DNA from: JANNYA01 sp031422315
GTDB lineage: Bacteria; Pseudomonadota; Gammaproteobacteria; Xanthomonadales; SZUA-5
Direction of reading: 5' to 3'
DNA: 64,000 bases
Assembly (NCBI GenBank): GCA_031422315.1
Contig: JANOQN010000002.1
Coordinates: 1 to 64,000 of the forward strand
The translations under genes and the position numbers were made by a program. Of the stretch, positions 43,743-52,498 are shown piece by piece; position 1 is the first letter of the stretch; every line of letters starts with the position of its first letter. The notes beneath the pieces were generated by a model that did no database searches, was not told where the DNA came from, and was given only the letters and a program-made list of their open reading frames with translations.

Positions 43743-46700
43743 GCAAAGCCATGTTCGACGTGATCAAGTCTGGGTTCGCCCAAGCGCCCATGCTGCACGC
43801 TCAGGATGGCGAGTGGTTTGCGCTAAGCGTGGCGCAGCAGCAAGTATATCGAGCGCAGATAGGCTGTTCTGACATGGCCAAATTCAATTTGGCAGTTCAG
43901 TTAAACGTGCGCGGCGCACTCGATCCAGTTCGGCTGTCTGGGGCGCTCCGCATCTTGATTGAGCAGCACGATGCACTACGAATCAGTATTCACGCAAAGC
44001 TAGGCGTGGTGCGTCAGTGCGCAGAATTAGACGTTGCGCTGGCGATTCAGCAAATCGGCGATCCTGGCGATCCAGCGCAGTTGCAAGCGCAGATCAATGA
44101 CTTTGTTGCGACGCCATTTCGTTTAGATCGTGCGCCGCTATTTCGCGTGCTGCTGGTGGCAATGTCACCTCTGCAGCACGTTGTCGTGTTGGTCTGGCAC
44201 CACATTATATTTGACGGCTGGTCGTTTGAGCGTTTCATGGCGGAGTTAAGCAGCGCTTACCAAAATCAGGCGCTGATCCCTGCGCCGAACACGCGGTTTC
44301 TAAGCTGGGTCAAATCTCAAAACCCTGACGCGAAGACAAGCGAGTTAGCGAACCAATTCTGGCGCACCGCGCTCGCCAATCCGCCCGCGCCGATTAATCT
44401 AACGAGCGTTCGAAATCCGCTGTTTAAGCCTTGCACGATGGTTTCATTTACCCTGCCAGCCGGGCCGCTTGACGATTTTGCGCGCGCCACGCAAAGCAGT
44501 ATTCCGGTGATTTTGATGGCCAGTTTACACGCGCTGTTTGCGCGTCTGGGGGAAACTGACGACGTTTTTATCGGCATTGCAAGCGCCGCACGCAATCCGG
44601 GTAATTCGCAAATCATCGGCCCGTTTTCACAGCTTTTGCCGATTCGTGCAAGCTTGCAAGCTGACTTTGCGCAGCAAGTGCACACCGTTGGCGAGCAGCT
44701 CGCACATGCCATCACACATCAGCATGCCTTGCCAGAAGGCCTGCCGCCGTGCTCCGCTTGGCTGGCCTACCAAAACATTGCCAGATCGGATTGGGCGCTT
44801 GCAGATTTGGCGATAGACGCGCATTCGATCAGTGCTGGCCAACATAGTGTCGATCATCTGGTAACGGTGCAACGTCACGGCGAAGCGCTACATGGCACTT
44901 GGGACATCGCACAGCGCAATGATTTTGATGCACGCGCGCTAGTCGAACTTTGGCAGCATTTGCTCGCGCGCATGTTGGCGCAGCCAATGACCGCAATGAC
45001 TGCGCACGACTGGGCCCAGAACAACGTTAGCGTTCCCGAAAGCGATCCCACTCCGACTACACTTTGGGCAGAATTTGATAAGGTAGTTACGCAATTTCCT
45101 CATGCTGCTTCACTCGAACTAAGCGGCACACAAATAAACTACAGGGATTTACACAAACGCGCGTCTGAGTTAGCCGAAACGCTTTTGCAAACAGGCGCTG
45201 GGCCTGGAACATTAGTATTAGTCAAACTCTCTAGCTCTTTCAGCCGAATCGTAGCACTGCTGGCAATCGTAAAAACCGGCGCTGGCTATGTGCCACTCGA
45301 TCACTTTCAAAGCGGTGCAGCGCTCGGGGATTGTTTGGCAGAACTCGATATTTGTGCAGAGCTGATTGACGGCGATCCGATCGCTATTTTGCTCCCTAGT
45401 TCTGCGCGCAGCCGACCTTCAGATCAGTTGAGCGCACACCACGCCTACGATCAACGTGTGGAACTGTGCGCCTATGTCATGTTTACTTCCGGTAGCACTG
45501 GCAAGGCGAAAGCGGTGGCTATCTCCCATGCCGCGATTGTCCAGCTCGTGCGCGCGGATTGCCCACTCAAAGTGGCGCCGCATGAGCGCATCTTGCAGCT
45601 TGCGGCATTTGGGTTTGACGGCGCTACCTTTGAGATTTGGGGTGCGCTGCTTAGTGGCGCGACTTTGGTGCTGCTTGAGCCGTGTGGTTTTGGTGCGCCG
45701 ATGAGCGTTTCTAGGCTGGCGCAGCGGCTCAGAACGCTCCGAATCAGCACGCTGTATCTCAATGGCACGTGGCTTCAGCTGCTGATTGACTTTGATCTGG
45801 ACGCATTTGGCATGATCAAACGCGTGATTGCCGGCGGCGATGTGATGTCGGTGCCGCATGCGCGCCGTTTGTTAAGCGCCTATCCACAGATCATTCTCGT
45901 CAATGGCTATGGGCCGACTGAAAACACGGTGTTTAGTACGTGCTTTCAGCTGGAAGCTTTGCCCGACGGGCCGGTGCCGATTGGCAAGTCGCTGCCAGAT
46001 CGCGCGGTGATGATACTCGATAGAGCGGGCCATGCTTTACCCAATGGCATTGCAGGTGAAGCGGGATTTGCGGGCGCTGGGCTGATGTTGGGATATCAAA
46101 GCCGTTCAAATTCTGGACTGCATAGGCTGCCCGCATCGAGTGCGGCTATTTATCGTAGCGGGGATCGCGTCATCCGAGATGCGAATGATGACTTGCGCTT
46201 TCTAGGTCGGCACGATCGGCAGGTCAAGCTCTGCGGGTTTCGCGTTGAGCTTGATCGCATTGAAGCGCTTTTGTTAGCGCAGCCATGCGTCATCGAAGCC
46301 ATGGTGCGCGTTGAAACGCTCGCCGGTGGTGCTGCCTTGGTGGCTTACGTTGCGCCAGCCGATGTTTCCTGCGCAAAGATCAAAGCCGCACTGCGTAAAT
46401 CAGCGGCGAGCTTTGAAATCCCGGATCAGATTATTGCAGTTGCGCGCCTGCCGCGTATGGAAAACGGCAAATTGGATCGCACAGCGTCCATCCAAGCTGT
46501 GCAAATGCTAGGCAATAGTGATGTAGGCCATTCCACCAGCGCACCTTTCGAAACGCCGATTAAGCACTACACGCGGGTCGTTCATGAGGTCTATTTGGCG
46601 CTGCTTTCGCCCTATGTGCTCAATGTTGACGATGATTTTTTCGATGCGGGCGGCAACTCCATTTTAGCGATTCGTGCAGCGGCTAAGATTGAAGCTGCGC

Positions 46701-47608
46701 TGCAAATTGAAGTGAGCCTGCAGCAGCTATATCAATCAGGCAGCGCCCGCAAATTTGCCGAGTGTTTGATTTTGCAGGCAAAAGCACAGCGCAGTGAAGG
46801 CTTGTTTGTTGAGCTGCTGAGTGGCCGTGAGCCGGTTTACATGATTCCGGGCGGCCATGGCGGTGATGCAGAGTTGAATCTTTATCGAGAAGCGCTGGCA
46901 GATTTGGCACCAAGCTATGCGCTGATTGGCATTCGCTGCGGGCAAATTGATGCTGATTCACTTAGCGCGCGCGCGGCTGAAATTGTATCGGCGCTGACGC
47001 GTAAAGGCGCTGCGAATTTCAATCTAATCGGTGAGTGCGTTGGCGGTATACTGGCTTATGAGGTAGCTAAGCAATTGCTTGAGGGCGGCGCACAGGTCAA
47101 CTTAATGCTGATGGACGCCTGGTGCCCAACCGAGCGCGGCGTGGCGCACTATCGAGGTTGCGTGCTACCAAGAACGCTGCGCATGGAGCGTGCGCGCCTC
47201 AAGCGCATGGCTAGGCGCGATTTAGCGCGGGTTTTGTGGTCATTGATCGGCGGCCGCACAGCGGGCCATGCGCGCTGGAAATATCTGCGTGATTGTTGGC
47301 TTACTGTGCGGCGCGTACACGGCGCTTGGCAAACCCAAATAAGCACCGTGGGGCAGGCCAAATCAGCCGCTGAAGCGCTGGGGCACCGCTACATTGAGCA
47401 AACCTTTTCACACAGGCCAAGTCAGACCAGCATTGCACTGCATTTATTGCTTAGCGCAGAAAGCATGAGTTTGGACGCCGCAGCGGATTGGCGCGCGCTG
47501 ACAAACGTACAAACCTACCCCGTACCCGGAAATCACCACAATTATTTGCGCGCCTACGCAGGCCATAGCACCCAGGAGCTTAAACGATGGCTAGCCAGCC
47601 CAAAATGA
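43739..47608 (+). CDS. One-module NRPS (C-A-PCP-TE) with Cys-nucleophile thioesterase
   Basis: 1289 residues from ATG 43739 (GGAG site, ATGA overlap). Condensation domain about 20-430 with HHIIFDGWS (His154, His155, Asp159); adenylation domain about 438-915 with FTSGSTGKAKA, FGFDGATFEIWG, NGYGPTENT, YRSGDRV and ENGKLDRT; carrier domain with FFDAGGNS (Ser974); thioesterase to the end with IGECVGG, so Cys1100 replaces the usual Ser, and PGNHHNYL (His1266/1267). The condensation domain at the start implies acyl transfer from the separate ACP. I cannot read the amino-acid specificity reliably. Confidence 0.92.
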   Translation: MSKAMFDVIKSGFAQAPMLHAQDGEWFALSVAQQQVYRAQIGCSDMAKFNLAVQLNVRGALDPVRLSGALRILIEQHDALRISIHAKLGVVRQCAELDVALAIQQIGDPGDPAQLQAQINDFVATPFRLDRAPLFRVLLVAMSPLQHVVVLVWHHIIFDGWSFERFMAELSSAYQNQALIPAPNTRFLSWVKSQNPDAKTSELANQFWRTALANPPAPINLTSVRNPLFKPCTMVSFTLPAGPLDDFARATQSSIPVILMASLHALFARLGETDDVFIGIASAARNPGNSQIIGPFSQLLPIRASLQADFAQQVHTVGEQLAHAITHQHALPEGLPPCSAWLAYQNIARSDWALADLAIDAHSISAGQHSVDHLVTVQRHGEALHGTWDIAQRNDFDARALVELWQHLLARMLAQPMTAMTAHDWAQNNVSVPESDPTPTTLWAEFDKVVTQFPHAASLELSGTQINYRDLHKRASELAETLLQTGAGPGTLVLVKLSSSFSRIVALLAIVKTGAGYVPLDHFQSGAALGDCLAELDICAELIDGDPIAILLPSSARSRPSDQLSAHHAYDQRVELCAYVMFTSGSTGKAKAVAISHAAIVQLVRADCPLKVAPHERILQLAAFGFDGATFEIWGALLSGATLVLLEPCGFGAPMSVSRLAQRLRTLRISTLYLNGTWLQLLIDFDLDAFGMIKRVIAGGDVMSVPHARRLLSAYPQIILVNGYGPTENTVFSTCFQLEALPDGPVPIGKSLPDRAVMILDRAGHALPNGIAGEAGFAGAGLMLGYQSRSNSGLHRLPASSAAIYRSGDRVIRDANDDLRFLGRHDRQVKLCGFRVELDRIEALLLAQPCVIEAMVRVETLAGGAALVAYVAPADVSCAKIKAALRKSAASFEIPDQIIAVARLPRMENGKLDRTASIQAVQMLGNSDVGHSTSAPFETPIKHYTRVVHEVYLALLSPYVLNVDDDFFDAGGNSILAIRAAAKIEAALQIEVSLQQLYQSGSARKFAECLILQAKAQRSEGLFVELLSGREPVYMIPGGHGGDAELNLYREALADLAPSYALIGIRCGQIDADSLSARAAEIVSALTRKGAANFNLIGECVGGILAYEVAKQLLEGGAQVNLMLMDAWCPTERGVAHYRGCVLPRTLRMERARLKRMARRDLARVLWSLIGGRTAGHARWKYLRDCWLTVRRVHGAWQTQISTVGQAKSAAEALGHRYIEQTFSHRPSQTSIALHLLLSAESMSLDAAADWRALTNVQTYPVPGNHHNYLRAYAGHSTQELKRWLASPK

Positions 47609-48744
47609 GTGCTTTAGCTGCACACCGCGCCAGCGGAGTAGGCGTAGACGCGAACGCGCTAGCAAAGCTTAAACGAATCGCCAGCGGCGTGGCAGCAGCG
47701 CGGCGATTTGAGACTTCAGACTTGCCTGAGGAAATCTCCTTCAAGCTAACCCAGCGCTGCGATATGCGCTGCACGCACTGCTACCAATGGGGCGAAGGCG
47801 GCTATCACTTGCAAGAACCCAAGGGCGAACTGGCGTTCGAGATCATCGAAAAAGTGATGGCGGCGACCCAAGCGCGCGGAGCCAACGTATTCCTCTGGGG
47901 TGGAGAGCCACTGCTGTATCGCCAGTGGGATAAATTAGCTAGCTTACTGACTGAGCAGCAGCGTTGGGTGTCGGTGTGCACAAACGGCAGCTTGATTGAG
48001 CGCCGATTGCCGTCCTTAATGAGTATTGGTGCCAAGCTTGAAATTTCGGTGTCGATTGACGGCTTTGCGGATCAGCACGACGCGCTGCGCGGGTCGGGCG
48101 CGTTTGCCAAAACACTCGCTGGCATTCAAGCATTGCGAGCAAACCAGTTTCAAGGCGAACTCAGCATCAACGCGGTAGTCAGTGCAGAGCTGCTGCCAAG
48201 GCTGTCGGAATTCGTTGATTTAGTCGAATCCTGGGGCGTGGGCACGCTCTATATCAGTCTGCCCTGGTACTTATCGAAAGGCGCAACGCAAAAAATGGAC
48301 GCCTTTGCCGAGCTCAATTTGCCGTGGCTAAAAAAGCGTGTTCGACCCAGCTGGTATTCGTATAGCTATGCGATTAGCGCTGATTGCGCCGATGCGTTCA
48401 AGCGGCAAGCTCGGCAAATTGCGACGCGCCAAGGCCCGCTGAAAGTGCGCTACAACCCCGAGCTAGCGGATTCGGAGATTGCCGATTTTTTGCAAGGCAG
48501 CGACACACCATCACAGGGGAAAACCGCCTGCGGCGCAATTCATGCGCGCATGGATGTGTTTCCAGATGGCAGCGTGGTGTCGTGCAAATTCTTCCCGGAG
48601 TTCGTCATGGGCAATCTAAGTGATAGCGCACTACACGATGTATGGCACGGCGACCGATTTAAAACGCTGCGCGACACGCACCAAAAATGCGGGCTTATGC
48701 CGGTTTGTGCAAAGTGCAATTTGCTCTACACGCGGGGTGCTTAA
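47587..48744 (+). CDS. Radical SAM/SPASM-type enzyme 2
   Basis: 385 residues from ATG 47587, with AGGAG eight bases upstream, overlapping the NRPS end by 22 bases; ATG 47605 (ATGA) is an alternative. The motif CDMRCTHC gives cluster cysteines 58, 62 and 65, followed by YQWGEGGYH, LWGGEPLLY and VCTNGS. The C-terminal SPASM region has DVFPDGSVVSCKFFPEFVMGNL and CGLMPVCAKC. The similarity to enzyme 1 just after the third Cys suggests duplication. It has an extra N-terminal 45 residues, possibly for substrate recognition. Confidence 0.88.
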   Translation: MASQPKMSALAAHRASGVGVDANALAKLKRIASGVAAARRFETSDLPEEISFKLTQRCDMRCTHCYQWGEGGYHLQEPKGELAFEIIEKVMAATQARGANVFLWGGEPLLYRQWDKLASLLTEQQRWVSVCTNGSLIERRLPSLMSIGAKLEISVSIDGFADQHDALRGSGAFAKTLAGIQALRANQFQGELSINAVVSAELLPRLSEFVDLVESWGVGTLYISLPWYLSKGATQKMDAFAELNLPWLKKRVRPSWYSYSYAISADCADAFKRQARQIATRQGPLKVRYNPELADSEIADFLQGSDTPSQGKTACGAIHARMDVFPDGSVVSCKFFPEFVMGNLSDSALHDVWHGDRFKTLRDTHQKCGLMPVCAKCNLLYTRGA

Positions 48745-49505
48745 TGGCATTGGTGTCCGTTATCGTGCCTTGCTACAACTCAGCCGCGTTTTTAATGGAG
48801 ACCATCGAAAGCTTAAAACAACAGACTTATCCAACCATTGAGTTGATCTTGGTGGATGATGGCAGCATGGATTCCACCGCTGAACTAATCGCAGCGTGCA
48901 AGGCGAATCCTGGCCGGCTTAAAGTGCACGCTTGCTACCAAGAAAATCAGGGCGTTGCCGCTGCGCGCAATGCGGGCATCAGTATGGCTAGCGCCGAATT
49001 CATCGTGCCGTTAGATGCGGATGACTTGCTGCATCCTGATTTTATCTCGCTCGCCATGCAGTCCATTGCGGCGGTTGATATTGTTTATCCTGATCGGCAA
49101 GAGTTTGGGCAATTTGAGCGAACCTGCGGCGCGGGCGTGTTTTCGTTGGAACGGCTGAAATACTTCAACCAGCTCAACTATTGCGCACTCTATCGGCGTT
49201 CGGTCTGGTGCGAATACCACTACGACCCCCGAGTGAGCGGCTTCGACGACTGGGATTTTTGGCTAGCCGCAGCCCTCCACGGCGCGCGCGCGCATCATTT
49301 AACAAAACCTATGTTGCAGCACCGCCGCCACGCCAGCTCACAGATCGCAGGTATACGCGTGCGCTATGGAGCGCTTTACGCCCGAATCGTATTGAACCAC
49401 GCTGAGATTTACACCGAGGCTGAGTTAGCCCGCGCGCACGCCGTGCTGCGCGGCGAAGCGGACTATCGCTCCGAGCAGTGGCTGTTTGAGCGCAGCTATT
49501 TTTAG
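48744..49505 (+). CDS. GT2 family glycosyltransferase
   Basis: 253 residues from ATG 48744 (overlapping the preceding TAA). GT-A fold motifs: VSVIVPCYNSAAFL, LILVDDGSMDST (36-44) and PLDADD (89-94), then GFDDWDFWLAAALHG, the ED/DW-type catalytic region. It is the last gene of the operon and, with the GT-B enzyme, suggests a product carrying sugar. A palindromic repeat follows 18 bases after the stop. Confidence 0.88.
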   Translation: MALVSVIVPCYNSAAFLMETIESLKQQTYPTIELILVDDGSMDSTAELIAACKANPGRLKVHACYQENQGVAAARNAGISMASAEFIVPLDADDLLHPDFISLAMQSIAAVDIVYPDRQEFGQFERTCGAGVFSLERLKYFNQLNYCALYRRSVWCEYHYDPRVSGFDDWDFWLAAALHGARAHHLTKPMLQHRRHASSQIAGIRVRYGALYARIVLNHAEIYTEAELARAHAVLRGEADYRSEQWLFERSYF

Positions 49506-49522
49506 CTTTGGAAATAACCCAA

Positions 49523-49665
49523 TCGTCATTCCCGAGCGTGCGAGAATCCAGGCTCACCGAGCTTCCGGCGCTCTCGGTGGTGAAAAAACGCTCAGTGTGC
49601 GGCAGTTTGGAAACAGACAAAGCGCTGACGCCTACTTTGGATCCCCGCCTGCGCGGGGATGTCGA
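49523..49665. repeat. Palindromic-ended repeat element (copy B, about 143 bp)
   Basis: Inverted ends GTCATTCCCGAGCGTGCGAG (left) and CCCCGCCTGCGCGGGGATG (right) match the ends of copy A at 40332. The interior is only weakly similar. It starts 18 bases after the last gene of the biosynthetic operon. The rest of 49506-49824 holds only the aceA terminator. Confidence 0.65.
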
Positions 49666-49769
49666 GGTCGAGTGGAATCGTCTGAAAAATTTGCTGTGTA
49701 TTTGGCTGAAACAATTTTGTTATGACCGTAAGCACGCTAATTTTGAGTTGATCGAAACAGTGCTCCCAC

Positions 49770-49794
49770 AAAAAACCCGCCATTGAGCGGGTTC
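49770..49794 (-). terminator. Terminator of aceA
   Basis: An AACCCGC/GCGGGTT stem with a six-base loop, followed on the minus strand by TTTTT. It lies 30 bases after the aceA stop and may also stop readthrough from the biosynthetic operon. Confidence 0.85.
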
Positions 49795-49824
49795 TTTGTT
49801 TAGATCAGCGAAAGCAATTGCGAA

Positions 49825-51117
49825 TCAATGCTCAAATTGCTCGGCTTCAGTCGAGCCCTTCAATGCGGTAATCGAGCTATTCGCGCCAGCGATAACCTGC
49901 GTAACCTGATCGAAATAACCAGTGCCAACTTCGCGCTGGTGTTTGGTGGCGGTGTAGCCATCTTTTTCTGACGCAAATTCAGCGGTTTGCAGCTCAACGT
50001 AGGCCGACATTTGCCGCTCTTTGTAGCCTTTGGCGAGCTGGAACATCGAATAGTTCAGCGCATGGAAGCCAGCTAGGGTAATGAACTGGAATTTGTAGCC
50101 CATTTTGCCCAGCTCGTTTTGGAACTTGGCGATAGTGGCGTCGTCCAGATATTTTTTCCAGTTGAAACTCGGGCTGCAATTGTAGGCCAGCATTTTGCCC
50201 GGGAATTTCGCGTGGATTGCGTCGGCAAACTGCTTGGCGAAGGCTAAGTCCGGCTGCCCGGTTTCGCACCAAATTAAGTCGGCATATGGCGCGTACGCCA
50301 AGCCGCGGCTAATGGCCTGCTCGGGGCCCATGTTGGTGTAATAAAAACCTTCGGGTGTGCGTTTGCCGGTCAAAAACGCTTTGTCATTTGGATCGATATC
50401 GCTGGTCAGCAAATCCGCTGCCAAGGCATCGGTGCGCGCAACGATTACGCTGGGAACGCCTGCGCAATCGGCCGCCAGGCGCGCTGCAATCAGTTTTTGC
50501 ACTGCTTCTTGCGTAGGCACCAGTACTTTACCGCCCATGTGGCCACATTTTTTCGCGCTGGCAAGCTGATCTTCCCAATGCACGCCAGCCGCGCCCGCTT
50601 CAATCATGTGCTTCATCAGCTCAAATGCGTTCAACACGCCGCCAAAGCCGGCTTCAGCGTCGGCCACAATCGGCACCAGCCAATCGAGGTTTTTGTCGGG
50701 GTGATTTTCACCACCTTCAGCCTGCACGATTTGATCGGCGCGCAGCAGTGCGTTATTGATACGTTTGACGACATTAGGAACCGAATCAACTGGGTAGAGC
50801 GACTGATCGGGATACATCGAGCCTGCGGTATTCGCATCCGCCGCTACTTGCCAGCCAGAAAGATAAATTGCCTGCAAACCAGCTTTGACCTGCTGCATGG
50901 CCATATTGCCGGTCAGCGCGCCGAGCGCATTCACGTAGGGCTGATCGGCCATTTTCTGCCAGAGCTTTTCTGCGCCGCGTTTAGCGAGGGAATGCTCAAC
51001 ATGGATGGTGCCGCGCAAACGCACGACGTCTTCCGCCGAATATGGGCGGGTAACGCCTTTCCAGCGTGGGTTGGTTTGCCAATCGTGCTTGAGTGCTTCT
51101 GCGCTTAAAAATGCCAT
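49825..51117 (-). CDS. aceA: Isocitrate lyase
   Basis: 430 residues from ATG 51117, with GGAGC upstream (an open frame extends to 51192). The catalytic loop KKCGHMGGK holds Cys191 (Cys195 in E. coli). VADAEAGFGG and NCSPSFNWKK are further family signatures. It splits isocitrate into glyoxylate and succinate for growth on acetate or fatty acids, which fits with the storage polymer genes. Malate synthase is not in the window. Confidence 0.96.
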   Translation of the reverse strand: MAFLSAEALKHDWQTNPRWKGVTRPYSAEDVVRLRGTIHVEHSLAKRGAEKLWQKMADQPYVNALGALTGNMAMQQVKAGLQAIYLSGWQVAADANTAGSMYPDQSLYPVDSVPNVVKRINNALLRADQIVQAEGGENHPDKNLDWLVPIVADAEAGFGGVLNAFELMKHMIEAGAAGVHWEDQLASAKKCGHMGGKVLVPTQEAVQKLIAARLAADCAGVPSVIVARTDALAADLLTSDIDPNDKAFLTGKRTPEGFYYTNMGPEQAISRGLAYAPYADLIWCETGQPDLAFAKQFADAIHAKFPGKMLAYNCSPSFNWKKYLDDATIAKFQNELGKMGYKFQFITLAGFHALNYSMFQLAKGYKERQMSAYVELQTAEFASEKDGYTATKHQREVGTGYFDQVTQVIAGANSSITALKGSTEAEQFEH

Positions 51118-51286
51118 GTGTGCTCCATGCTGAGAGTTGCGGTGAGTGCGTTGGTTAACGTAGCGCATGCGCGCTGGCGGCAGTGTCACCACCTTGTCAT
51201 GGAGTTAGCGCTCTACGTGCGGTGAATTTGATGCGAAATCAGTGTTGGGGTCAGGTAATTGCCAAGCATTTGGGCAAATTGCCCAC

Positions 51287-51316
51287 AAAAAACCCGCCTC
51301 AAGAGCGGGTTTTTTG
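51287..51316 (-). terminator. Terminator of the dodecin gene
   Basis: An AAACCCGC/GCGGGTTT stem with a seven-base loop, flanked by A and T runs, located 30 bases past the dodecin stop codon. Confidence 0.88.
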
Positions 51317-51346
51317 TCAGCGAGTCTAAAAGCTAATTGAAAAAAT

Positions 51347-51571
51347 CTACTTTTTCGACTTTGGCTTTGGCTCATCCAAAATAAACGTAATGCGCACGGT
51401 AACGCGATATTCAACGACTTTACCTTTCTCAACAACTACTTTTTGCTCAGAAATCCAGGCGCTGGTGATGTTTTTGATGGTTTCTGATGCGCGCGAAACC
51501 CCTACTTGTACGGCATCTTCGAACGATTTGGTTGAACCTGCTGAAATTTCAATAATTTTTGCGACGGACAT
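51347..51571 (-). CDS. Dodecin family flavin-binding protein
   Basis: 74 residues from ATG 51571 with a GGAAG site; the longer frame is not supported. The sequence begins VAKIIEISAGSTKSFEDAVQVGVSRASETIKNI and includes AWISEQKVVVEKGKVVEYRVTVRITF, the strand-helix-strand pattern of dodecin, a dodecamer that stores flavin. The Lys-rich end is short. A monocistronic gene with its own terminator. Confidence 0.92.
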   Translation of the reverse strand: MSVAKIIEISAGSTKSFEDAVQVGVSRASETIKNITSAWISEQKVVVEKGKVVEYRVTVRITFILDEPKPKSKK

Positions 51572-51975
51572 AGTGACTTCCTTTTTGATTTGGGTGAGCC
51601 CTAAAGGCGCTCGGAGTATAGACCAGCGCAAAGCCGAGTGGGTGACACAGAGAGCCGATATCACCATGCTATTAGAAAAGACAATCAGGTATTTGCGATC
51701 AAAATCATCAGCGTACACCGCTATTTTGACCAAGTTCTGTGGGTGGCTTTGCTACCGTTGTAAATCGAATAGACATGCGCGCTCCAATGTTTACGCCAAA
51801 CACAGGCTTATGTTTCAGCCAAGCTTTGGATATGCTCGACGCCGCAATACATAAATTAATTTGCCGGTGGATGGGGGAAGGGCGCGGTCTCTTTAACTTT
51901 CGATGGTGTTGTTTTGCTCAGCTTTGTGGCTTTACGGCAACACATTCACAACCCAGTAAAAAGAAGGCCACCACT

Positions 51976-52314
51976 ATGCTTCGCGCGATCAGTATCGCTA
52001 CGCTACTCAGCTTGCAAACTTGCAAGAGTGCTGGGGCGTCTGCCAGATTTGATGCCAGCAGATGCACGCTCAACATTGGCGACAAATCCTTTGTACTGCA
52101 TGGCAGCTATCAGGTCGTCGAATCCTTTCCTGATTTTAAAGTGCAGGTCGTGGGCAGCTTCGCCGATTTGAAGGTCCAGCGGGTCAGCAGCTTTGCGGAT
52201 AGCTGCGGGGAATGGAAGGAAGTGAGCAGTTTTCCGAATTTCAAGATTCAATTCGTGACGTCATTTCCGGACTTGCAAATTACGTATGTTGAGAGTTTTC
52301 CAGGCGCAAACTAA
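51976..52314 (+). CDS. Small secreted protein with SFPDFKVQ-type beta repeats
   Basis: About 112 residues from ATG 51976 (AAGG site; the frame opens at 51739 without support). A short signal-like leader precedes FDASRCTLNIGDKSF. The second half consists of about six copies of an 11-residue unit of type (V)xSFPDFKVQ-V, e.g. VVESFPDFKVQ, FVTSFPDLQIT, YVESFPGAN. This suggests a small beta-solenoid or stacked beta structure. Two Cys may pair. I do not know its function. The 400 bases before it hold nothing identifiable. Confidence 0.7.
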   Translation: MLRAISIATLLSLQTCKSAGASARFDASRCTLNIGDKSFVLHGSYQVVESFPDFKVQVVGSFADLKVQRVSSFADSCGEWKEVSSFPNFKIQFVTSFPDLQITYVESFPGAN

Positions 52315-52344
52315 GGCGCTGTGATTTATCTAAAATGATAATAG

Positions 52345-52425
52345 CTATCCTATTAAATCTGTTGTTATCCAGAAAAGCCAACCAGATTTTAAACATATCT
52401 AATATAAATCAATAACTTAGGATAG
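52345..52425 (+). promoter_or_regulatory. Inverted repeat upstream of the sigma-54 promoter, candidate activator site
   Basis: CTATCCTA (52345-52352) and its exact complement TAGGATAG (52418-52425) flank an AT-rich segment directly upstream of the -24/-12 promoter. Such a position suits binding of a sigma-54 activator such as RtcR, but the site is not proven. Confidence 0.3.
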
Positions 52426-52435
52426 TTGAGAACAG

Positions 52436-52452
52436 TTGGCACGGCTTTGGCA
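52436..52452 (+). promoter_or_regulatory. Sigma-54 (RpoN) -24/-12 promoter of rsr
   Basis: TTGGCACGGCTTTGGCA has GG and GC separated by exactly ten bases and matches the TGGCAC-N5-TTGC consensus with one mismatch. It lies 47 bases upstream of the ATG. In Salmonella the rsr-yrl-rtcBA operon is known to use sigma-54 with the activator RtcR, so this fits the gene. No rtcR is in the window. Confidence 0.75.
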
Positions 52453-52498
52453 ATAGCGACTCAAGTACATCACATCGGATGTGCAAAAGGAGCAACTT

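Noticed and set aside
40606..49505. A ribosomal precursor peptide for the radical SAM enzymes
   Set aside because: All genes overlap, leaving no gap for a precursor, and no short Cys/Gly-rich frame was found beside them; a carrier-bound substrate is more likely.
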